From assembly GCA_025056175.1 (NCBI GenBank), contig JANWWK010000028.1, positions 1 through 55,164 on the forward strand: 55,164 bases of DNA, given 5' to 3'. The stretch's first letter is position 1; each line of letters starts with the position of its first letter. The notes under the pieces are model-generated. The model did no database searches, was not told the origin of the DNA, and saw only the letters and a list, made by a program, of their open reading frames with translations. Made by a program: the position numbers and the translations under genes. Origin of the DNA: Anaerolineales bacterium. Its GTDB lineage: Bacteria; Chloroflexota; Anaerolineae; Anaerolineales; Villigracilaceae. Of the stretch, positions 50,689 through 55,164 are shown piece after piece.

Positions 50689-52341
50689 CTAAAACACGGG
50701 TGGCACGTATTCGCCCCAAACCCCGCGCAAGGTGTTGCAGATTTCACCGAGCGTCACCCGGTGTTCCACACACTTAATGAAGAGCGGCATCAGGTTTTCG
50801 CTGCCCCTGGCCGCGCTTTCCAGCCGTGCGCGGAGTTCGGCCACTCTGGTGTTATCGCGCGTCTCGCGCAGTTTCGCCAGCCGTGCCCGCGCTTCGGCTT
50901 CGATGGCCGGGTCGATGACCTGACGTTCGAGCGTCACTTCTTCGTTGACCTGGAACTGATTGACCCCCACCACCACCTGTTCTCCGCGCTCGATTGCCAT
51001 TTGGGCTTCGTATGCTGCGTTCTGAATTTCATTTTGTGGGTAGCCTTGCTCGATGGCCTGCATGGCTCCGCCGAGCGCGTCAATTTTTTCCAGATAGGCA
51101 CACGCCCGCTGTTCAATTTCATCCGTCAGGTGTTCGATAAGATAAGAGCCTGCCAGCGGGTCAATCGTATCAGCGACACCTGATTCGTAGGCAATGATTT
51201 GCTGGGTACGCAGCGCCACGCGGACGGATTTTTCGGTCGGCAGCCAGAGCGCCTCGTCCATTGAGTTGGTGTGCAGCGATTGCGTTCCGCCCAACACTGC
51301 AGCCAGTGCCTGGATGGTAACGCGCACCACGTTGTTTTCGGGCTGCTGCGCCGTCAGCGTTGACCCGGCCGTCTGGGTGTGGAAACGTAACTGCCACGAA
51401 GACGGCTTTTGCGCTTTGAACCGTTCGCGCATAATGCGAGCCCACATGCGCCGCGCAGCGCGGAATTTGGCAACTTCTTCCAGCAGATTGTTATGCGCGT
51501 TGAAGAAGAATGAGAGTTGCCCGGCGAATTCATCCACCTGCAAACCGGCTTTCAGCGCGGCTTCCACGTAGGCAATCGCATTCGCCAGCGTAAAGGCCAC
51601 TTCCTGCGCGGCGGTCGAACCGGCCTCGCGGATGTGATAGCCCGAAATCGAAATCGTGTTCCAGTTCGGCACTTCGCGTGCACAGAAGGAGAAAATATCC
51701 GTAATCAGGCGCATGGAAGGGGCGGGCGGGAAGATGTAGGTGCCGCGCGCCACGTATTCTTTCAGGATGTCGTTCTGAATCGTGCCGCGCAGGGCTTTCA
51801 TTTCCACGCCCTGCTGTTTGGCAACGGCAATGTACATGGCCAGCAAAACCCCCGCCGGAGCGTTGATGGTCATCGAGGTCGAAACCTTGTCCAGTGGAAT
51901 CTGGTCAAAGAGTGTTGCCATATCCTCGATGGACGAAATCGAAACGCCCACCTTGCCCACCTCGCCGAGCGCCATCGGGTCATCGGCATCGTAGCCAATC
52001 TGGGTCGGCAGGTCGAAGGCCACCGAAAGCCCGGTCTGGCCGTTCGCAAGCAGATAGCGGTAACGGCGGTTCGATTCGGCGGCGGTCGAAAAACCGGCGT
52101 ACTGGCGCATCGTCCAGAACCGCCCGCGATACATCGTCGGCTGCACGCCGCGCGTGAACGGATATTCACCGGGGAAGCCCAGTTTTTCCATGTAATCCGG
52201 GTCTTCATCGGGCGGTAGAAAAACCGGCGGCAGTTCAATGCCGGAGGAAGTCTGAAATTTTGGTTTGCGTTCGGGAAAGCGTTCGATAGATTTCTTATAG
52301 GTGGTCTCGCGCCAGCGTTGATACTCGGTCTGGTGACTCAT
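50689..52341 (-). CDS. Methylmalonyl-CoA mutase large (catalytic) subunit, split type
   Basis: This 550-residue protein is the catalytic TIM-barrel subunit of the archaeal/actinobacterial two-subunit type; the B12-binding domain is absent and should be a separate small protein. Family text includes [69 protein letters not shown] and [16 protein letters not shown]. The Tyr in TMY agrees with methylmalonyl-CoA rather than isobutyryl-CoA use, though related acyl-CoA mutases cannot be excluded. ATG 52341 follows GGAGAGGCC. The small subunit, epimerase and MeaB chaperone are not in this window. Confidence 0.92.
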   Translation of the reverse strand: MSHQTEYQRWRETTYKKSIERFPERKPKFQTSSGIELPPVFLPPDEDPDYMEKLGFPGEYPFTRGVQPTMYRGRFWTMRQYAGFSTAAESNRRYRYLLANGQTGLSVAFDLPTQIGYDADDPMALGEVGKVGVSISSIEDMATLFDQIPLDKVSTSMTINAPAGVLLAMYIAVAKQQGVEMKALRGTIQNDILKEYVARGTYIFPPAPSMRLITDIFSFCAREVPNWNTISISGYHIREAGSTAAQEVAFTLANAIAYVEAALKAGLQVDEFAGQLSFFFNAHNNLLEEVAKFRAARRMWARIMRERFKAQKPSSWQLRFHTQTAGSTLTAQQPENNVVRVTIQALAAVLGGTQSLHTNSMDEALWLPTEKSVRVALRTQQIIAYESGVADTIDPLAGSYLIEHLTDEIEQRACAYLEKIDALGGAMQAIEQGYPQNEIQNAAYEAQMAIERGEQVVVGVNQFQVNEEVTLERQVIDPAIEAEARARLAKLRETRDNTRVAELRARLESAARGSENLMPLFIKCVEHRVTLGEICNTLRGVWGEYVPPVF

Positions 52342-52469
52342 GGCCTCTCCGTTTTGTGAAAAATAACGCATATAGATTGTACCGTTTTCTGCCAGGTTGT
52401 GACAGCGATAAGCGTCATACCGTTTAACGCCAATCGTCCCGAATCGTTCTCCCCCTATCCGTTTTATCG

Positions 52470-52886
52470 TTACTCAGGCCGGTTTTTGTCCTGTTCAATG
52501 TCCTTTTCCCGGCCCCATTTATCCAAAATCAGGCGTAATTTTTTTGCTGCCTGGTGTTTATCTTCCCTCCACCGGGCGCGGTCAGGCGGTACGCCTCGCA
52601 GGGCAGATTGCTGAGGATTTTTGTAGTTCAAAAGTTGCTCACCGGTTGTCAGGTCGAAGTGAATCCACTGGTCGAGGTCGTGTCCCATGATGTTGACGTA
52701 GAAAAACGCCGAAAGAACGTCGTGACCGTCACTGTTTTGGCTGATTTCGTAATTGACCAAGGTCATACTGCCATTTTTGATGCGCGCCAGGTAAAACGTC
52801 CGCTCGACATCCCCGCTGACGAGCAGGTTAAACGTCCAGGTATGGTCGGCAACTTTTGTGCGTTCAAGTTTGGCTTGAATGGGCAT
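52470..52886 (-). CDS. Uncharacterised small protein
   Basis: This 138-residue protein starts [20 protein letters not shown] after AGGAGCAGAT and reads [20 protein letters not shown] then [20 protein letters not shown]. The first 100 residues look beta-rich; the last 40 are highly charged. No signal peptide, membrane helix or catalytic motif. It is divergent from the MFS gene and upstream of the mutase by 128 bases. I do not recognise it. Confidence 0.65.
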   Translation of the reverse strand: MPIQAKLERTKVADHTWTFNLLVSGDVERTFYLARIKNGSMTLVNYEISQNSDGHDVLSAFFYVNIMGHDLDQWIHFDLTTGEQLLNYKNPQQSALRGVPPDRARWREDKHQAAKKLRLILDKWGREKDIEQDKNRPE

Positions 52887-52974
52887 ATCTGCTCCTGCGC
52901 AGCGATTTGCCTTTATTTTCCACGTTTTGCCGACGAAATATGATTGAATATCATAACATTTTGGGGCATTTTTC

Positions 52975-53004
52975 TTGGGAATTCCCTCCATCTCATGCTA
53001 TGAT
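52975..53004 (+). promoter_or_regulatory. Candidate promoter of the MFS transporter
   Basis: TTGGGA (52975-52980) and TATGAT (52999-53004, preceded by TGC) are 18 bp apart. Because an ATG lies inside the -10, transcripts would begin after it, supporting the TTG start at 53036. Confidence 0.55.
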
Positions 53005-53035
53005 AGCAAGATATTCCCCGGAAAGGAAATTCAGG

Positions 53036-54241
53036 TTGAATCTTCTGACTCGCTTCAAACACGCTTCGCGCGAACTGGTCTTGTTTGCCGCTGCCGCGCT
53101 CGTGCTGGGCATGGCGCTCAGCATCGTCAATTCCACATTCAATAACTTTCTCAACGAACGTTTCCATCTGACCGGTTTCGAGCGTTCGTTCCTGGAATTT
53201 CCGCGCGAACTGCCCGGCTTTCTGGTTGTGTTCGTCTCAGCGGCGCTCTGGTTTCTGGGAACGCATCGGCTGGGGGTGTTTTCCATGCTCCTGGCGGGAA
53301 TCGGCGCGTTCCTGATTGGCTTCGCCTCGCCCTCCTATTGGGTGATGGTGGTCTGGTTGTTTATCTACAGCATGGGCGATCACCTGTTCATGCCGATTGC
53401 CTCCACGATTGGGATGCAGCTGGCGCGCAAAGGACAGGATGGCCGCCGCCTGGGGCAGATTAACTCCATCCGCAACGCGGCTACTATTCTGGGCAGTTTT
53501 CTGGTCTTCGTCGGGTTTCGCTATCTGGGCTTTTCCTTCCCGGTCACGTTTGGGCTGGCGGCGGCGTTTTTCCTGCTTGCGGCCTACCTGCTCTACCGCA
53601 TGACCCCCGAACGAACGACGGAGGGGCGCAGTTACCTGCAATTGCATCGGGAATACAAACTGTATTACGCCTTAAATGTCATTTCTGGCGCGCGCAAGCA
53701 AATCTTCATCACGTTTGCGCCCTGGGTGCTGGTGCAGGTCTTCGAGCAGCCGACCCAAATCATGGCGACGCTTTACACCATCGGTGGGCTGATAGGGATT
53801 TTGTTCCAACCACTGCTGGGCTGGACGATTGACCGGTTTGGCGAGCGTTTCGTGCTGGCGGCAGATGCGGTCATCCTGGTTTTTGTGTGCTTTGGCTACG
53901 GCTTTGCCAAATTCATCTTTCCGCCAGACATTGCTTTTCTGGTGGTTTGCGCCATGTTCCTGCTCGACCAGATGATTTTCTCGGTCAGCATGGCGCGCGC
54001 CACCTACATCAAGAAGATAGCCAGAGAGCCAGGCCACATCCAACCAGCGCTCACCGCCGCCGTGACAATTGACCACGTTTTTTCGATTTCTGCCGCGCTG
54101 GTGGGCGGCTTGGTGTGGAATGCGTTGGGGTTTCAGTACGTTTTTCTGCTGGGCGCGGCGCTGGCAGTGGTCAACCTTTTCACGGCATTGCGGGTGAAGC
54201 TTCCTCAACCGCAGGCCGAAGCAGAAGGTGCAGGCGCTTGA
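53036..54241 (+). CDS. MFS transporter
   Basis: This 401-residue protein has about 12 predicted membrane helices, the first being LVLFAAAALVLGMALSIVNS. Loop 2-3 and the middle loop carry basic residues as in the major facilitator superfamily (RKGQDGRRLGQINSIRNAA between helices IV and V regions). The substrate is unknown. I chose TTG 53036: AAAGGAAAT precedes it, and the upstream ATG (53000) lies inside a probable -10. Its C-terminal tail is short and Ala/Glu-rich. It ends 142 bases before hrcA. Confidence 0.85.
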   Translation: MNLLTRFKHASRELVLFAAAALVLGMALSIVNSTFNNFLNERFHLTGFERSFLEFPRELPGFLVVFVSAALWFLGTHRLGVFSMLLAGIGAFLIGFASPSYWVMVVWLFIYSMGDHLFMPIASTIGMQLARKGQDGRRLGQINSIRNAATILGSFLVFVGFRYLGFSFPVTFGLAAAFFLLAAYLLYRMTPERTTEGRSYLQLHREYKLYYALNVISGARKQIFITFAPWVLVQVFEQPTQIMATLYTIGGLIGILFQPLLGWTIDRFGERFVLAADAVILVFVCFGYGFAKFIFPPDIAFLVVCAMFLLDQMIFSVSMARATYIKKIAREPGHIQPALTAAVTIDHVFSISAALVGGLVWNALGFQYVFLLGAALAVVNLFTALRVKLPQPQAEAEGAGA

Positions 54242-54296
54242 GCTGTCTCTTATGCCTGGCTTGCAAAAGCGCAAAGCAGATGCGCGTGGGCCTTCA

Positions 54297-54325
54297 TTGA
54301 CGCGTCCCTCCCCGCGTGTTATGAT
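54297..54325 (+). promoter_or_regulatory. Sigma70 promoter of hrcA
   Basis: TTGACG (54297-54302) and TATGAT (54320-54325) are 17 bp apart; the start should fall near 54332, just before the CIRCE element. Confidence 0.8.
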
Positions 54326-54338
54326 TAATGTGTGACTG

Positions 54339-54365
54339 TTAGCACTCACACGTTCCGAGTGCTAA
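54339..54365 (+). promoter_or_regulatory. CIRCE operator
   Basis: TTAGCACTC (54339-54347), nine bases, then GAGTGCTAA (54357-54365): a perfect match to the CIRCE inverted repeat bound by HrcA. It lies between the promoter and the hrcA start codon, so HrcA should repress its own transcription and any heat-shock genes downstream. Confidence 0.97.
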
Positions 54366-54382
54366 TTTTTTGACGCAGAACT

Positions 54383-55164
54383 ATGCCTGAATTGACGGAA
54401 CGCCAGAAAACAATTTTGATGTTGGTGGTGCGTGATTACATTGACACTGCTCAGCCGGTCGGTTCGCAACGGCTGGTGGAGCGGTATCATCTCGGCCTGA
54501 GTTCGGCCACCATTCGTAACGAAATGATGGCGCTGACGGAGATGGGCTACCTGCGCCAGCCACACACGTCTGCCGGGCGTGTCCCCACCGAAGAGGGCTA
54601 CCGCTACTTCGTGGGCCACATGATGCACCCCGAATTGCCAGAAAACATTCAGAACACCATCAGTCATCAGTTTTACCAGGCACGGCCTGAAATTGAACAT
54701 TGGATGACGCTGGCCGCTTCTGTTCTAGCACATCAATCGCAGGCGCTTTCGCTTGTCACCGCTCCGCATGCTGAACAGGCGCGCTTCAAACATGTCGAAC
54801 TCATCTCAACGCAGGGACGACAGGTCTTGATGGTGCTGGTGCTGGTCGGTGGTGAGGTCAATCAGCAGATTCTCACCCTGTCGGAGCCGGTTTCCCAGGA
54901 ACGGCTTTCTGCTGTTGCCGCGCGGCTGAACCAGGCTTTTGAGGGCCGCACGCTGGATGAAATTTCCTCTCAGGGCGCGCGCGCTGACGCCCTTGAAAAC
55001 GACATCACCACCCTTATTCTTCAGGATATGCGTCGCAGCCGGGAGCGCGTGGCCGGAGAATTGTACTACGATGGCCTGACCAACGTCCTGGCCGAACCAG
55101 AGTTCAATGCCTCGGAAGAAGCCCGCCGCGCTTTGCGTCTCTTCGAGGAGCGGAATTTGCTCCA
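54383..55164 (+). CDS. hrcA: Heat-inducible transcription repressor HrcA (3' truncated by the window)
   Basis: The 260 residues visible start MPELTERQKTILMLVVRDYI with the winged helix ATIRNEMMALTEMGYL and SAGRVPTEEGYRYFV, the diagnostic HrcA text. The GAF-like and dimerisation parts follow (LVTAPHAEQARFKHVELIST). It represses class I heat-shock genes at CIRCE and is kept active by the GroE chaperonin. A consensus CIRCE lies 17 bases upstream. Downstream genes (often grpE-dnaK-dnaJ) are beyond the window. Confidence 0.97.
   Translation, partial: MPELTERQKTILMLVVRDYIDTAQPVGSQRLVERYHLGLSSATIRNEMMALTEMGYLRQPHTSAGRVPTEEGYRYFVGHMMHPELPENIQNTISHQFYQARPEIEHWMTLAASVLAHQSQALSLVTAPHAEQARFKHVELISTQGRQVLMVLVLVGGEVNQQILTLSEPVSQERLSAVAARLNQAFEGRTLDEISSQGARADALENDITTLILQDMRRSRERVAGELYYDGLTNVLAEPEFNASEEARRALRLFEERNLL

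Noticed and set aside
50602-51183. Small Cys-rich plus-strand open frame (start MFCWCLFV) as a candidate precursor peptide for the radical SAM enzyme
   Set aside because: Most of it is antisense to the mutase gene, it starts within the repeat cluster, has no Shine-Dalgarno, and is on the strand opposite to the operon.

Overview
The window looks like chromosome of an anaerobic or facultative bacterium of the Chloroflexota, most plausibly class Anaerolineae. This is inferred from gene content, not from a phylogeny: a ferredoxin-dependent 2-oxoacid oxidoreductase, corrinoid methyltransferases of the non-pyrrolysine MttB type, a split archaeal-type methylmalonyl-CoA mutase large subunit, Ser/Thr-kinase and FHA signalling, proteins with Pro/Thr-rich linkers, and a CIRCE-controlled hrcA. 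The DNA is GC-rich and codon use looks even. I see no phage, insertion sequence or CRISPR array.

Layout. 1-4.9 kb: tail of a probable prenyltransferase, then fau and an Lrp/AsnC regulator divergent from a three-gene corrinoid methyltransferase operon (corrinoid protein plus two MttB homologues). 4.9-9.6 kb: an ABC-F ATPase, a twice-frameshifted gene, a PPC-domain protein, a PLC-like protein, an RNase H-like protein and tRNA-Val. 9.6-13.8 kb: an acyl-CoA dehydrogenase divergent from korDABC. 13.8-16.2 kb: a DtxR-family regulator with two ZIP transporters behind a near-consensus DtxR box. 16.2-19.8 kb: a large GT-C-like membrane protein, a YtxH protein and a small membrane protein. 19.8-22.6 kb: DUF177, primary sigma factor and manA. 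22.6-31.7 kb: cold-shock protein with a long leader, then on the plus strand an S9 peptidase, trmI, a TPR/zinc-ribbon protein, a NUDIX CoA pyrophosphatase, a homologue of the mycobacterial tuberculosinyl transferase Rv3378c, a glycerophosphodiesterase and a GH3-like exoprotein. 31.7-33.9 kb: a kinase divergent from an FHA/winged-helix regulator, and an unknown gene. 34-39 kb: a six-gene minus-strand operon (HDAC-like, SGNH lipoprotein, O-methyltransferase, RpiB-like, hydrolase, MalY/PatB). 39.2-42.5 kb: NYN protein, lipoprotein peptidase, OsmC. 42.5-50.5 kb: a compact four-gene operon. 50.7-55.2 kb: methylmalonyl-CoA mutase large subunit, a small unknown gene, an MFS transporter and the start of hrcA.

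Most notable. (1) The 42.5-50.5 kb operon joins a radical SAM/SPASM peptide-type maturase to a STAND-like ATPase with TPR-like repeats, a second P-loop protein and a two-TM coiled-coil protein; I cannot match the whole set to a described system. (2) The Rv3378c-like protein keeps most of that unusual family's conserved blocks but lacks the aspartate expected to bind the diphosphate. (3) Four genes have a strong -10 element 6-7 bases before the start codon and no Shine-Dalgarno, suggesting leaderless mRNAs. (4) Regulatory DNA is unusually readable: a DtxR box on a promoter, CIRCE, a terminator-like hairpin inside the csp leader, and a 15-bp inverted repeat centred near -40 of the HDAC operon. 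(5) Two MttB homologues without an in-frame amber codon share one corrinoid protein.
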